The notes: generated by a model not told the origin, from the sequence alone. A DNA stretch of 64,000 bases from JALZEG01 sp046263255 (GCA_046263255.1 JBHELD010000041.1:1-64000), one strand, 5' to 3'. Numbered from the stretch's first letter, positions 31,557-41,299 are shown. Program-made: numbers and translations.

Positions 31557-32340
31557 CGCGCGGCCCCGGGCCGCCGCGACGCGGCTCGTGCCACACGGCC
31601 TCGTCCGGTGCGCCGGCGGCGCGCGGCCGCGGGCCTCCCGCGTCGCCGCCGCGGTCGTGCCTGTCGCCGCCCCCTCTCGCGGCCACCATGGCCTCCGCCA
31701 CGCGCCAGTCCTCCGGGAACGTGAGCTTGATGTTGTCGCGCGTCCCCTCGACGATCCGCATGACGCCTCCGTATCGCTCGATCAGCTGTCCGTCGTCGGA
31801 CGCGACGAACCCGTCGACGCGCGCCTTGTCGTGGACGGTCTTCAGCGCGTCGGTCCGGAACGCCTGGGGGGTCTGGATCGCCCAGAGGCTCGACCGCTCG
31901 ACCGTCCGGATGACGCGGCCGTCGCGAACCTCCTTCAGCGTGTCGGCGACCGGCACCGCGGGGGCCGCTCCGTGGGCGTCTTTCAGGGCCGCGAGGACGT
32001 CACGGACGAGTGCCGGAGTCGCGAAGGGCCGGGCCGCATCGTGCACGACGACGCTCGGGGTGTCGACGACGGACAGCCCGTTGCGCACCGATTTCTGCCG
32101 CTCGTCGCCTCCGAGCACGACGCGGACCTCGAAGCCGCTGAGCCGGTCGGTCCAGGAACCCTCCGGCACGACGACCACCACCGGGTCGCAGCCGGCGTCG
32201 GTCAACAGGCGCACGGACCATCCGATCAAGGGGAGACCGCCCAGGGGGCGGAACTGCTTGGGGGGCTCGGCGGGGCCGAGGAAGCCGGCGCGCCGCCCCT
32301 GCCCGCCTGCGGCGACGATGCCTGCTACGGAACCCGTTAT
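31549..32340 (-). CDS. ispD: 2-C-methyl-D-erythritol 4-phosphate cytidylyltransferase, non-canonical start
   Basis: The frame contains the full CTP-binding N terminus (AGIVAAGGQGRRAG, PKQFRPLGGLPLIGWSV), VHDAARPF, WAIQTPQAFRTDAL, SDDGQLIER and GTRDNIKLTFPEDW. IspD makes CDP-methylerythritol in the MEP pathway. There is no ATG, GTG or TTG before the CTP loop: the first is TTG 32229, which would remove it. The start is drawn at ATA 32340, overlapping the carD stop (ATAA); ATC 32319 is another option. The last 45 residues are an unusual Gly/Arg/Pro-rich extension. Function is secure, the start is not. Confidence 0.88.
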   Translation of the reverse strand: MTGSVAGIVAAGGQGRRAGFLGPAEPPKQFRPLGGLPLIGWSVRLLTDAGCDPVVVVVPEGSWTDRLSGFEVRVVLGGDERQKSVRNGLSVVDTPSVVVHDAARPFATPALVRDVLAALKDAHGAAPAVPVADTLKEVRDGRVIRTVERSSLWAIQTPQAFRTDALKTVHDKARVDGFVASDDGQLIERYGGVMRIVEGTRDNIKLTFPEDWRVAEAMVAARGGGDRHDRGGDAGGPRPRAAGAPDEAVWHEPRRGGPGPRGV

Positions 32341-32819
32341 CCGAGGACCTCGTCGAGCATCTTCTCGGCCTCTTCCTCGTCGCAGTCCTTCGAGAACGTC
32401 AGCTCGGACACGAGGATCTGACGGGCCTTCGTGAGCATCCGCTTCTCGCCCGCCGCGAGGCCCTTCTCCTTGTCGCGCTGGTGGAGGCTGCGCACGACGT
32501 CGGCGACCTGGTAGATATCGCCCGAGCGGAGCTTCTCGACGTTCGCCTTGAAACGGCGCGACCAGTTCGTCGTGTTCGTCGTGGGCTCGTTCTTCTTCAG
32601 AACCTTCAGGACCTTCGGGACTTCCTTCGCCGGGGTGACCTGGCGGAGGCCGACCTCCTCCGTCGAATCGACCGGAACCATCAACGTGAGCTCCCCGTAA
32701 GCGAGCTTGAGGATGAAGTACTCGCGCGTCTCGCCCATCAGCTCCTTGTCCTCGAGCCGCTCGATGGTCGCGGCACCGTGGTGCGGGTAGACGACCTTGT
32801 CACCAACCTGGAAACTCAC
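32337..32819 (-). CDS. carD: CarD/CdnL-type RNA polymerase-binding regulator
   Basis: 160 residues. Tudor-like RNA polymerase-interacting domain: VSFQVGDKVVYPHHGAATIE, YFILKLAYGELTLMVPVDST. Helical DNA-binding half: NWSRRFKANVEKLRSGDIYQ, VADVVRSLHQRD and MLTKARQILVSEL. CarD stabilises open promoter complexes, notably at rRNA promoters. GTG 32819 has GGGAGG upstream. First gene of the carD-ispD-ispF-cysS-rlmB-sigH run. Confidence 0.95.
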   Translation of the reverse strand: MSFQVGDKVVYPHHGAATIERLEDKELMGETREYFILKLAYGELTLMVPVDSTEEVGLRQVTPAKEVPKVLKVLKKNEPTTNTTNWSRRFKANVEKLRSGDIYQVADVVRSLHQRDKEKGLAAGEKRMLTKARQILVSELTFSKDCDEEEAEKMLDEVLG

Positions 32820-32992
32820 TAGGACGATCCCTCCCTGCAGTCGTCGATCGCAGTCTTGCTGCCGGGCCGTAAACGGCCTGGGGGCGAGGCATGCGAGCGG
32901 GCGTTTGCCGGTCGAGGTCCGGGCGTGGTTGCCGTCTGCGTCGCCTAACCAAGGGTAGCACGACGGCGGTCGCGGAGCCCTCGGCCCGCGGG

Positions 32993-34342
32993 TCACCCGC
33001 GGCGACGCGCGACGGTTTCGTCCGGGGCCCGGAGCGCGAGCGGCAGCGCGTCGCGCAGGCTCGCTGCGTGACGGACCTCGATGCGCGGGTCGTCGACCGC
33101 CGCGTGGCGCGGGACGACGGCGCGGCGGAACCCGAGCCGCGCGGCCTCCGCGAGGCGGCGCTCGGTTCCGGGGACGCGCCTGATCTCGCCGGAGAGCCCC
33201 ACCTCGCCCAACGCGACCGTGAGCTCGTCGACCGGGACGTCTGCGACGGCCGACTCGATCGCGAGGCACAGCGCGAGGTCGGCTGCGGGCTCCTTTACCG
33301 CGAGGCCACCGGCCGCCGACGCGAAGAGGTCCTTCTTCGCGAGACGGGTGCCGGCCTTCTCGAGCACGCCCGTGAGCATCGCCAGCCTGCGCGCGTCGAC
33401 ACCGAGAGCCACACGCCGCGGTTGGACGAGGTCGCTGTGGGCCGCGAGCGCCTGGAGCTCGACGAGCACCGGACGGGACCCCTCGAGCCCGGGAAAGACG
33501 ATCGACCCGGAGACGCCGGGGCAGCGGTCTGCGAGCAGCAGCGAGGACGGATCCGGGACGGTCGCGAGACCGTCCCGCGCCATGACGAAGACGCCGGTCT
33601 CCTCGCAGGAGCCGAACCTGTTCTTCGACGCGCGGAGCAGGCGCAGGCTCGCGGAACGGTCGCCTTCGAGGGAAAGGACCGCGTCCACGAGGTGCTCGAG
33701 AGCGCGCGGGCCGGCGACGGTGCCGTCCTTCGTGACGTGCCCGACGAGCACGACCACCGTGTGCGTCGCCTTGGCGTGACGCGCGAGCGCCGCGGCGGAC
33801 TCCCGGACCTGGACGAGCGAGCCCGCCGGCTGCTCGAGGGCCGGATCCTCGACCGTCTGGATGGAGTCCACCACGAGCAGCGCAGGCCTCTCCGCCGTGG
33901 ACGCGCCGAGGATCGACGGGAGCGAGGCTTCGGCGACGGCCGTTATCGCGCCGCCGTCGACCCCGAGCCGCTCCGCCCGCAGCCCCACCTGCGCGAGCGA
34001 CTCCTCGCCGGTCGCCAGCAGCACCCGGCGGCCCGCCGCCGCGACGCCGGCCAGCATCTGGAGCACGAGCGTCGACTTCCCGACCCCGGGCTCGCCCGCG
34101 AGCAGGACGACCTCGCCGGGGACGAAGCCGCCGCCGAGCACGCGGTCGACCTCGGAGCTCCCGGTACCGGTGCGAGGTGCCGGTGCCGCGGGCGCGGCAA
34201 GGGTCGCAACCGTCGCCGCGGGTCTCGCCGGCGCGGGGGCCTGGGCGGTGCTCCAGTCGCCACACTGGGGACAGCGGCCGAACCAGCGCGGGGACTCGTG
34301 CGCGCACGACGCGCAGCGGAACGGTGCGAGGCGGGTGGCCAT
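32993..34342 (-). CDS. radA: DNA repair protein RadA/Sms
   Basis: 449 residues. N-terminal zinc finger (FRCASCAHESPRWFGRCPQC), RecA-like ATPase with Walker A GEPGVGKST, the diagnostic KNRFG motif in LRASKNRFGSCEETGVF, and a Lon-like C-terminal domain (KKDLFASAAGGLAVKEPAAD). RadA promotes branch migration in recombinational repair. ATG 34342. It is transcribed towards carD but separated by 173 nt with no evident gene. Confidence 0.96.
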   Translation of the reverse strand: MATRLAPFRCASCAHESPRWFGRCPQCGDWSTAQAPAPARPAATVATLAAPAAPAPRTGTGSSEVDRVLGGGFVPGEVVLLAGEPGVGKSTLVLQMLAGVAAAGRRVLLATGEESLAQVGLRAERLGVDGGAITAVAEASLPSILGASTAERPALLVVDSIQTVEDPALEQPAGSLVQVRESAAALARHAKATHTVVVLVGHVTKDGTVAGPRALEHLVDAVLSLEGDRSASLRLLRASKNRFGSCEETGVFVMARDGLATVPDPSSLLLADRCPGVSGSIVFPGLEGSRPVLVELQALAAHSDLVQPRRVALGVDARRLAMLTGVLEKAGTRLAKKDLFASAAGGLAVKEPAADLALCLAIESAVADVPVDELTVALGEVGLSGEIRRVPGTERRLAEAARLGFRRAVVPRHAAVDDPRIEVRHAASLRDALPLALRAPDETVARRRG

Positions 34343-34377
34343 GTGAAGACGCTAACGAGGGTGTGTGACGAAAACGC

Positions 34378-37272
34378 TCAGTCGGCGACGCGTAGGGCTA
34401 CCGCCGGCGGGATCTGCGAGGCCTGCTGCGCCGGCCACGCCGTCGCCAGCAGAGACGCCAGCAGCGACACCGCGCACAGGACCGAGACGTCGAGCCACGG
34501 CACCTGGAACTCCACGCCCTGCCCGAAGTCCCCGTTCGCCACGAGCTGTGACGCCGTCACGAGCGCGAGGACCGTCCCTAGCAGGATCCCCTCCACCGCG
34601 GTGAAGCCCGACTCCAGCAGGAACGCGCGCCGCACCATGCCCGGCAGGAATCCCAGCGACCGCAGCACCCCGATCTCGCGCCGGCGTTCCCTCACCGCAC
34701 GCACCATCACCACGCCGAGCCCCGCGATGCCGACGAGCAGCCCCAGCGCGAGGTACCCCTGCATCAGCCGGAGGAACTGCAGGTTCACGCGGCCGAACTC
34801 CTCGACCCGAGCCCGAAACGTCACGGCCTCCACCCCGTTCTCGACCAGCTCTCCCTGAAGACGAGCGGCCGTCCGGCGTGCGCCGGTCTCGGAGCCCTCC
34901 GCCGCGACGTAGAAGCGCGACGGCGTGACGCTGTCCCGCAGCAGCTTCCGGAACTCGGCCGTGCGGCTCAGGTAGGCGCCCGAGAAGGCGAAGTCGTTCC
35001 CGCCGAGGGCGATGATCTCCTTCGTCGCGCGCTCGCCCGTCAGCGGGTTCACGACCGTGAGCCGCTCCCCGACCTCGACGAGGCTGCCGGTGGGGCCTCC
35101 GCCCTCGACCAGGAAGAACTCGGGCACGATGACCGCGTCCGGGTCCGCGACGAGCGCGCGCCACGCGTCCTCGTCCGTGGCGAAGCGTGCCGGCCTCTCC
35201 TCGAGCGCGGGCGGCCCTCCTTCGACGAACGCTCCGTCGATCCCCGACACCGTCCACGGCTGCGGCTCGCGATCCGCCTGGGAGCCGGTCGTATGCGACT
35301 CCGTCACGAACAGCGCGCTGCCGAAGTGAAGCGACGCGACCCGCCCGACGCCGTCGACGGCAGCCACGTCCTCGACCGAAGCCGGGTTGCCGGGCGAGGA
35401 GTCGACCAGGATGTCGTACCCCCCCGCCTCGCGGCGCGTCGTGTCCTCGACCTGCCCGCCGAAGATGCGCGCGAGCACGGCGATGAACACCATCGTGAAC
35501 ACCACGAGCGAGAACATCGCGAGCGTGAGCCCGGTGCGGACGCGGCGCGCCAGCGGGTACGCGAGCCCCAGCCTCAGCGCGAGGCTGCGTGCGGCGATCC
35601 GGTGCAGAGCGCCCTCGAGGTTCTCCTGCGTCTGGCTGAGCAGGACCACGCCCGAGACGTTCAGTAGCACGCCCTGGAGGACGAAGACGAAGATGTCGCC
35701 GCCCTCGAAGATCCTCCCGCCGAGGATCCCGTTTCCGAAGATCCCCCAGGCGAGCGCCGCGATCGCGACCGCGAGCAACGCGGCGCGGCGCGTGACCAGC
35801 TGGCGGAGGGCCGGGAGCAGCGCGAAGCCGAACGCGGGCGGTCCCGCGAGAAGGCCGGCCCACATGTTCTCGCCGGCGAGGCTGGCGACGAACCACCCCG
35901 CGGCCCCCGCTGCGGCCGCGCACCCCAGCACCAGCGTGGCCGTCCGCGTGTGCTCCTGCCTCGGATCCGGAAGGTCGCGGATCGCGCGGATGATGTTGAT
36001 GCGGCTGATCCTCAAGCTGGTCCCGAAGACGGTGACGAGCGAGATCAGGATCCCGGCGCAGAACCCGGTGACGATGCTCGCGGCCTCCATCGAGAACGCG
36101 AGCTCCAGCGCGAAGTCGCCGAACCCGCTGAAGATAGGCGCGGCCACGACGACGATCGCGTAGCCGACGCCGATCCCGAGCAGCGACCCGAGGAGCCCCG
36201 ACGGCACCGAGTAGAGCCCGCCCTGGATGTAGAAGCTCCTGACGAGGTCCGAGCGGCGCAACCCGAGGGCACGCAGCATGCCCAGCTGAGACTTCCTCTC
36301 CTCGGCAAGCATCACGAAGATGTTCACGAGCAACAGGACCCCTGCGACCACCGCGAACGAGCCGATGCCGAGGAACAGCTCGGAGAACATCTGCCCCTGC
36401 TCCTCCGCGGCGTCGAGTACGTCCTGCTTGTAGCTGTCGATGCGCAGCGACGATCCCGGGCCGAGCGCGTCCTCGATCAGCGCGCGCACCTCCTGCGTCA
36501 GCGCGGCCCCCTGCTCGACTCCGCCGCGGTTCGACACGAGGACGGAGGCGAGCGGGGGCCGCGCTCCCGGCGGCAGGTCGTCGCCGGCGGTCGCGGCGAT
36601 CGTGCCGGGAGCTACGAACGCGTTCGGCGAGAACGTCTCGAACCCGGTCCAGAAGCCGGCGACGCCGAGCCGGGGAAGGACGCGCACGACCTCGAGCGGC
36701 ACCGACCTTCCGTACAGCGACGCGCGCACCTCGTCCCCGGGCCCGGCTTCCAGGGTCCCGGCGAGGTCCTCGGTGATCGCCACCTCCCCCGGGCGCGGCG
36801 TCTCGCCCGAGATCCCGGTCGCGGCGGGGTCGCCGCCGAAGGCGCGTGCGGCGTCGAAGTCGACCTCCACCAGCTGCGCCGACGGCTCCGCCAGGGCGTC
36901 GCCGCCGCGCTCCACCGAGACGGGCGCGGGGGCGCGCAGCAGCGACAGCACGCCGTCGACGCGAGGATCGTCGAGCGATGCCAGCTCCGCCCTCAGCGCC
37001 TCCGCGCGCTCCGGGTCCGGGACCGTGACGCCCTCGTCGATCGGGCCGAGCTGCGTCGACGCCGTCACGCGGATCGAGGAGTCGAGCGTGTCGCCGACGA
37101 CGAAGCTCCCCGTGATGATCGCGGTGCCGAGGAGGCTCCCGGCGATCACGAGCAGGGTCTCGCTGCGCCGCCGCAGCGCGTCGCGCACCGCGAGGCGGCG
37201 CAGCATCGGCCGCCGCGCCATCTGGTACGCCGCTCCTCCGAGCGCGAGCGCCACGAGGACGAGTGGGAACAT
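34378..37272 (-). CDS. FtsX-type ABC transporter permease
   Basis: 964 residues with two FtsX/MacB-type permease units. A membrane helix near residue 40 precedes a large extracellular domain (about 65-290). Then come three helices with AEERKSQLGMLRALGLRRSD, and after a second extracellular part a final set with RAVRERRREIGVLRSLGFLP. Extra helices lie between the units. Such permeases extract lipoproteins, peptides or drugs with a MacB-like ATPase, whose gene overlaps upstream in order. Substrate unknown. Confidence 0.88.
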   Translation of the reverse strand: MFPLVLVALALGGAAYQMARRPMLRRLAVRDALRRRSETLLVIAGSLLGTAIITGSFVVGDTLDSSIRVTASTQLGPIDEGVTVPDPERAEALRAELASLDDPRVDGVLSLLRAPAPVSVERGGDALAEPSAQLVEVDFDAARAFGGDPAATGISGETPRPGEVAITEDLAGTLEAGPGDEVRASLYGRSVPLEVVRVLPRLGVAGFWTGFETFSPNAFVAPGTIAATAGDDLPPGARPPLASVLVSNRGGVEQGAALTQEVRALIEDALGPGSSLRIDSYKQDVLDAAEEQGQMFSELFLGIGSFAVVAGVLLLVNIFVMLAEERKSQLGMLRALGLRRSDLVRSFYIQGGLYSVPSGLLGSLLGIGVGYAIVVVAAPIFSGFGDFALELAFSMEAASIVTGFCAGILISLVTVFGTSLRISRINIIRAIRDLPDPRQEHTRTATLVLGCAAAAGAAGWFVASLAGENMWAGLLAGPPAFGFALLPALRQLVTRRAALLAVAIAALAWGIFGNGILGGRIFEGGDIFVFVLQGVLLNVSGVVLLSQTQENLEGALHRIAARSLALRLGLAYPLARRVRTGLTLAMFSLVVFTMVFIAVLARIFGGQVEDTTRREAGGYDILVDSSPGNPASVEDVAAVDGVGRVASLHFGSALFVTESHTTGSQADREPQPWTVSGIDGAFVEGGPPALEERPARFATDEDAWRALVADPDAVIVPEFFLVEGGGPTGSLVEVGERLTVVNPLTGERATKEIIALGGNDFAFSGAYLSRTAEFRKLLRDSVTPSRFYVAAEGSETGARRTAARLQGELVENGVEAVTFRARVEEFGRVNLQFLRLMQGYLALGLLVGIAGLGVVMVRAVRERRREIGVLRSLGFLPGMVRRAFLLESGFTAVEGILLGTVLALVTASQLVANGDFGQGVEFQVPWLDVSVLCAVSLLASLLATAWPAQQASQIPPAVALRVAD

Positions 37273-37281
37273 CGGGTCGTG

Positions 37282-38007
37282 CTAGCCCGGCCGCGCCTCG
37301 GCGGTGATCGCGCCGTCGCGCATCTGGATCACCCGCCCTGCCTGCGAACCGATGGCGGGGTCGTGCGTGACGAGGACGACGGTCAGCCCGTCGCGGTTGA
37401 GCTCCTTCAGGAGCTCCACGATCGTCCCGGCGGTCTCGGTGTCGAGGTTGCCGGTGGGCTCGTCCGCCCACACCATCGCGGGATCCCCGGCGAGCGCGCG
37501 TGCGATCGTGACTCGCTGCTGCTCGCCGCCCGATAGCTCGTTCGGACGGTGCGCCTTGCGGTGCCCAAGCCCGACCCGCTCGAGCGTCGCCTCCGCGCGG
37601 ATGCGCGCGCCGCGCGGAGCGGTGCCGGCGAGGAGCAGCGGAAGCTCCACGTTCTCCGCCGCCGTGAAGACCGGGATGAGGTTGAACGACTGGAAGATGA
37701 AGCCCATGTGCGCGGCGCGGTGCCGGCTCCTCAGCGCGTCGGGCATCGCGTGGATATCCTCGCCCTCCACCAGGACCGTCCCGGCGTCGATCTCGTCGAG
37801 CCCCGAGAGGCAGTTGAGCAACGTCGTCTTTCCGGACCCCGACGGACCCATCACCGCCAGGAACTCGCCGCGGGCGATCGTGAGGTCGACTCCCACGAGC
37901 GCCTCGACCTCGTCGGCCCCCGTCCTGTAGACCTTCCGAACGCCGGAGGCGGCGAGGATCGCGCCGGGCGCCGCGCCGGTGCGGCGCGGCGCGACGGCCG
38001 GTCTCAC
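37282..38007 (-). CDS. MacB/LolD-type ABC transporter ATPase
   Basis: 241 residues. Walker A GPSGSGKT, Q-loop FIFQSFNLIPVFTAAENVEL, signature LSGGEQQRVTIARALAG, Walker B MVWADEPTGNLD and VLVTHDP. This is the MacB/LolD/FtsE subgroup that works with FtsX-type permeases. GTG 38007 overlaps the stop of the upstream membrane gene (GTGA), and the permease starts 9 nt after its stop. Confidence 0.94.
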   Translation of the reverse strand: MRPAVAPRRTGAAPGAILAASGVRKVYRTGADEVEALVGVDLTIARGEFLAVMGPSGSGKTTLLNCLSGLDEIDAGTVLVEGEDIHAMPDALRSRHRAAHMGFIFQSFNLIPVFTAAENVELPLLLAGTAPRGARIRAEATLERVGLGHRKAHRPNELSGGEQQRVTIARALAGDPAMVWADEPTGNLDTETAGTIVELLKELNRDGLTVVLVTHDPAIGSQAGRVIQMRDGAITAEARPG

Positions 38008-38474
38008 TCGTCGAAGACCAGCCACGCGATGCACAGGCCCACGAAGAGCAGGCACGCGAGCAGCGCGGCGTCGAGCTGCCGCGGCTGGATGCCCGCATCC
38101 TTCAGGAGCCCGGCGAGGAGCGCGACCAGCGCGACGCAGACGTACAACGCGATAGCGACCAGATATGCGGCCTTCGCCACGGTCGCGCGCCGGAACATCG
38201 GCTCCGGCCCCCTCTGGAGGACGACCAGCCCGATCGCGCCGGCGACGGCCGCGATGCCGAAGGAGGCCCGCCACAACGCCTCGCTCTCGGGATCGAGGAG
38301 CGAGAGCAGGCTCATCATCCCGGGCAGGGCGAACTGGAGGGAGATCGCGAACGCGGCGCGCCTGCGTTCGGGACGACCGCGCCATTCGGCGCGGCGCGCC
38401 TGCACGACGATCCACCAGAGACCCAGCAGGGTGAAGCTCGCGTTCGCCCCGACCTCGTAGAAATCACGCAGCAC
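38004..38474 (-). CDS. four-helix membrane protein of the ABC operon
   Basis: 156 residues with four hydrophobic stretches (about 12-25, 48-65, 72-90, 102-125 and a fifth near the end, LLACLLFVGLCIAWLVF), no catalytic motif. Coupled by GTGA overlap to the ABC ATPase, so probably a small accessory subunit or a membrane protein carried by the same transcript. No family recognised. Confidence 0.65.
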   Translation of the reverse strand: MLRDFYEVGANASFTLLGLWWIVVQARRAEWRGRPERRRAAFAISLQFALPGMMSLLSLLDPESEALWRASFGIAAVAGAIGLVVLQRGPEPMFRRATVAKAAYLVAIALYVCVALVALLAGLLKDAGIQPRQLDAALLACLLFVGLCIAWLVFDE

Positions 38475-38569
38475 GTGGGCAAGTTACCCGACGCTCTCCG
38501 CGGCGGCCACGCGGGCGTCCGGGCGCGGGTGCGGCGGGGGACCGGTACTCGGCAGCAGAGCGGTAACGG

Positions 38570-40183
38570 TCAGGCGACGGGAGCGGCGACCTTGTCCGGT
38601 ACCACCGCGACGGTCTTGCGGCGGGAGCGCGTGACCCTGTCGCGGCCCATGCGCTTGCTCTCGTACAGCGCCTCGTCCGCCGCCTTCACCAGGGCCGCGG
38701 CATCGCTCGCGTGGAGCGGGAAGGTCGCGACGCCCGCGCTCGCGGTGACCGGGACGGCGCCTTCCATCTCCGAGATCAACCGGCGGAGGCGCCCCGCCGC
38801 GCTGAACGACTCCTGGGTGCTGCAGCCCGGCAGGAGCACGGCGAATTCCTCGCCGCCGTAGCGGGCGGGTACGTCGAACTCGCGGCAGGCGCCGCCGAGG
38901 GCGTTGCCGACCTCGTGGAGGATCCGGTCGCCCACCTGGTGGCCGTGCGTGTCGTTCAGCTGCTTGAAGTGGTCGATATCGAGCATGACGAGCGTCAGCT
39001 GCTCGCCGTTGCGCTTCGCCCGCGCGATCTCCTTGTCGAGCGCCGCCTCGAAGAACCGCCGGTTCGCGATCCCGGTGAGGCCGTCGGTGTCGGCCATCCG
39101 GCGGATCTCCTCCAGCAGCCACGCGTTGCGGAGCGCCAGCGCGGCGTGCGACGAGAACTGGCCGAGCGTCGTGATGATGCGACGCTCGATACGGCTCGAC
39201 CGGCCGCCGTGCTCGACCGCGAGCACGCCGAGAGGAGCGGCGTCTGCAAACAGCGGGACGATCAGTATGTTCCGTGCTCCCGGAAGGAGCCGCGCCAGCC
39301 GCGGGTCTTCCCCGGCGTCGAACTGCCGCACGAGCGACGTCTCGCGAGCCTTCCACGTCTTCGCGACGATCGCATCCAGCCCGAGCGCCGCGTCGTCCTC
39401 CGCGTCGACCCCGTGGGCCGCCACGAGGGACATCTCGCCGGACGGGCTGGCGAGGATCACGCCGCGCTTGAAGTCGAACGCGTCGCAGACTCTGTCGAGG
39501 AACGTGGACGCCACCGTCAGCGGGTCCGTGACGTTCTCGAACTCCACGCCCATCTCGTTCAGCGCCTCGAGATCGATCTTGCGACGGCGGAGCTCCTTCT
39601 CGTTGACCGAGGAGAAGACCGCGGTGCCGAGGGCGACGAGCCAGAACGCCATCACGTTGAACACCGACGGCCGGTACGTCAGCGCGCCGACGTCGCCGTT
39701 CGCCGGGTCCACGCCCTGAGGCGTGAGGATGCCGGCGAGCTGCCCGTGGAACACGACGAAGAACAGCAGCGAGTGCCACAGCGCGATCTTGAGGCCGGTC
39801 CGGTACGACGCGAGCAGCGTGACCGCGATCAGGTGGAGGTAGAGCAGGAACCGGAGCGGGCTCTGCGCGAACCCGGTCGCATACATCGTGCCCGCGAGGT
39901 AGACGCCGTCGATCAGGAGCATTCCCGCCACGACGTACAGCCCCCGGGCCTTCCCGCGGCGGCGAAGGGCCTCGGTGATGCCGGTCAGGCAGAAGTATCC
40001 GGCCGAGACGACGACCAGGTCGCGGAGCGACGCGCCGACGAACTGCGACGCGAACATCGCAGACGCGAGGACGACGGCGACGAAGCCGGCGCGCAGCGCC
40101 TGCAGGTATCCCATCCGCTCGGCGAGCGAGACGATCTCCGGCGACGCCGAGCGCGCCGTCGCCTGCCCGTTGTTCGTGGTCAT
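38570..40183 (-). CDS. membrane GAF-GGDEF diguanylate cyclase, copy 2
   Basis: 537 residues. Six N-terminal membrane helices (about 30-200), a GAF domain (about 225-365, VCDAFDFKRGVILASPSGEM) and a GGDEF domain. Active-site motif RYGGEEFAVLLPG and the inhibitory I-site RxxD (REFD, five residues before GGEEF) are intact, so it should make c-di-GMP with product feedback. DTDGLTGIANRRFFE starts the domain. It overlaps the stalk-protein gene by 4 nt and is a paralogue of the cyclase at 41300. Confidence 0.94.
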   Translation of the reverse strand: MTTNNGQATARSASPEIVSLAERMGYLQALRAGFVAVVLASAMFASQFVGASLRDLVVVSAGYFCLTGITEALRRRGKARGLYVVAGMLLIDGVYLAGTMYATGFAQSPLRFLLYLHLIAVTLLASYRTGLKIALWHSLLFFVVFHGQLAGILTPQGVDPANGDVGALTYRPSVFNVMAFWLVALGTAVFSSVNEKELRRRKIDLEALNEMGVEFENVTDPLTVASTFLDRVCDAFDFKRGVILASPSGEMSLVAAHGVDAEDDAALGLDAIVAKTWKARETSLVRQFDAGEDPRLARLLPGARNILIVPLFADAAPLGVLAVEHGGRSSRIERRIITTLGQFSSHAALALRNAWLLEEIRRMADTDGLTGIANRRFFEAALDKEIARAKRNGEQLTLVMLDIDHFKQLNDTHGHQVGDRILHEVGNALGGACREFDVPARYGGEEFAVLLPGCSTQESFSAAGRLRRLISEMEGAVPVTASAGVATFPLHASDAAALVKAADEALYESKRMGRDRVTRSRRKTVAVVPDKVAAPVA

Positions 40184-41199
40184 TCGAAGCTCACCATGTC
40201 CTTTGTCGAGTCCACGGGCGCGTAAGCGAGCTTCGGATCCCTCCGGTCGAGCTCACCCTGGAACAGCAGGAACAGCAGCACGGCGATCGCGAGCGTCAGC
40301 GGGAACGCGAACTCCTGGACCGCCTTGCCGGCGGTGCGCGCGAGCTCGCCGAGCGATGCTCCGAGCGGGACGCGCAGCCCGAAGGCCGTGCCCGCGTTCT
40401 CCGGCGCCACGACGGAGCTCCCCTTCACCTGGATCGAGGCCCCTCCGCTCGCGAGCTCGTCTATCGCCCCGAGCAGGGCCGGACCGGGGCCACCGCCGTC
40501 CCCGGGGAACAGGAACGAGGCGCGCCGCGGGTCGTCCGTCTCGGTCGGCGCCAGCGGTTCGACCCCGACCGGCTGCGTCGGGTCCGCTACCGGCGGCGTC
40601 GGCTGGACCGGCACGTTCGGTCCCTGGGGCGCCAGGGGCGTCGGATCCGCGGGCGGGGGCGCCGGCGGCTGTGTCGCCACGGGCGGAGGCGTGATCACCG
40701 GGAGCTGGGTCGCAGGAGGCGGCGTGACCACGGGAGTCGGCGTCGCGGGGGGGTTGGTCGGACTCGGCGAGGGAGACGGCGGGGGCTGGGTCGGCTCCGG
40801 CGGCTTCGTGGGCTGCGGCGACTGGGTCGGCGCGGGCGAGCTCGTGGGAGTCGGCGTCGGCGTGGGGGCCGGCGTCGGCGTGGGGGCCGGCGTGGGGTCC
40901 TCGCCGGGCGCAACCGTAGGCGTGGGGGTCGGCTCCTCCGACGGAGGGGGAGGGGTCGGCGCCGGGGACTCGGTCGGGGTGGCGGTCGGGGATTCGGTCG
41001 GGGTGTCGGTCGGGGGTGGAGGCGTCGGCGTGGCGGTCTCGCACTTCTTCTCGTTGCCGGTTCCCGGCTTGTCGCACGACGAGCTAGGCGCTCCCATCGC
41101 GGTGGGGAGGAACGTGAACGCCTGCAGGAGCGCGAACGACAGCACCAGCGCCGCGAAGAGACGCCTGGAGTCGGTCGTTACCGCACCCCCACGGTTCAC
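40180..41199 (-). CDS. Pro/Thr-stalk membrane protein, copy 2
   Basis: 339 residues from GTG 41199. Signal peptide (LVLSFALLQAFTFLPTAMG), a short Cys-containing segment, then about 150 residues of Pro/Thr-rich stalk (PTPTP runs). A membrane helix near the C terminus (LTLAIAVLLFLLFQ) is followed by a cytoplasmic tail GELDRRDPKLAYAPVDSTKD MVSFE. That tail is almost identical in the copy-1 protein. Coupled by 4-nt overlap to its cyclase gene, it probably transmits an outside contact to the cyclase. Confidence 0.7.
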   Translation of the reverse strand: MNRGGAVTTDSRRLFAALVLSFALLQAFTFLPTAMGAPSSSCDKPGTGNEKKCETATPTPPPPTDTPTESPTATPTESPAPTPPPPSEEPTPTPTVAPGEDPTPAPTPTPAPTPTPTPTSSPAPTQSPQPTKPPEPTQPPPSPSPSPTNPPATPTPVVTPPPATQLPVITPPPVATQPPAPPPADPTPLAPQGPNVPVQPTPPVADPTQPVGVEPLAPTETDDPRRASFLFPGDGGGPGPALLGAIDELASGGASIQVKGSSVVAPENAGTAFGLRVPLGASLGELARTAGKAVQEFAFPLTLAIAVLLFLLFQGELDRRDPKLAYAPVDSTKDMVSFE

Positions 41200-41255
41200 T
41201 GCCGGTCCTTTCCCCTGAAGCCCCGCGCCGCCCTCGGCCCGGGATGCTCTGGTAA

Positions 41256-41282
41256 ATATCGGCACGCAGGCCGCCGCATTGA
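41256..41282 (-). promoter_or_regulatory. sigma-28/WhiG-type promoter of unit 2
   Basis: On the minus strand TCAA (41282-41279), 15 nt, GCCGATAT (41263-41256). The -10 box ends 57 nt before the stalk-protein GTG. Identical in type to the promoters at 14327 and 44689. Confidence 0.65.
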
Positions 41283-41299
41283 GCGGGAAAAGGGGGTCG

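Noticed and set aside
32229..32340. Using TTG 32229 as the ispD start
   Set aside because: It would delete the CTP-binding AAGGQGRR loop found in frame just upstream.
34352..38098. A 1248-codon minus-strand open frame
   Set aside because: It runs out of frame through the ABC permease and ATPase genes, whose motifs are clear in the correct frames; the long frame is a GC-rich shadow rich in Arg, Ala and Gly.
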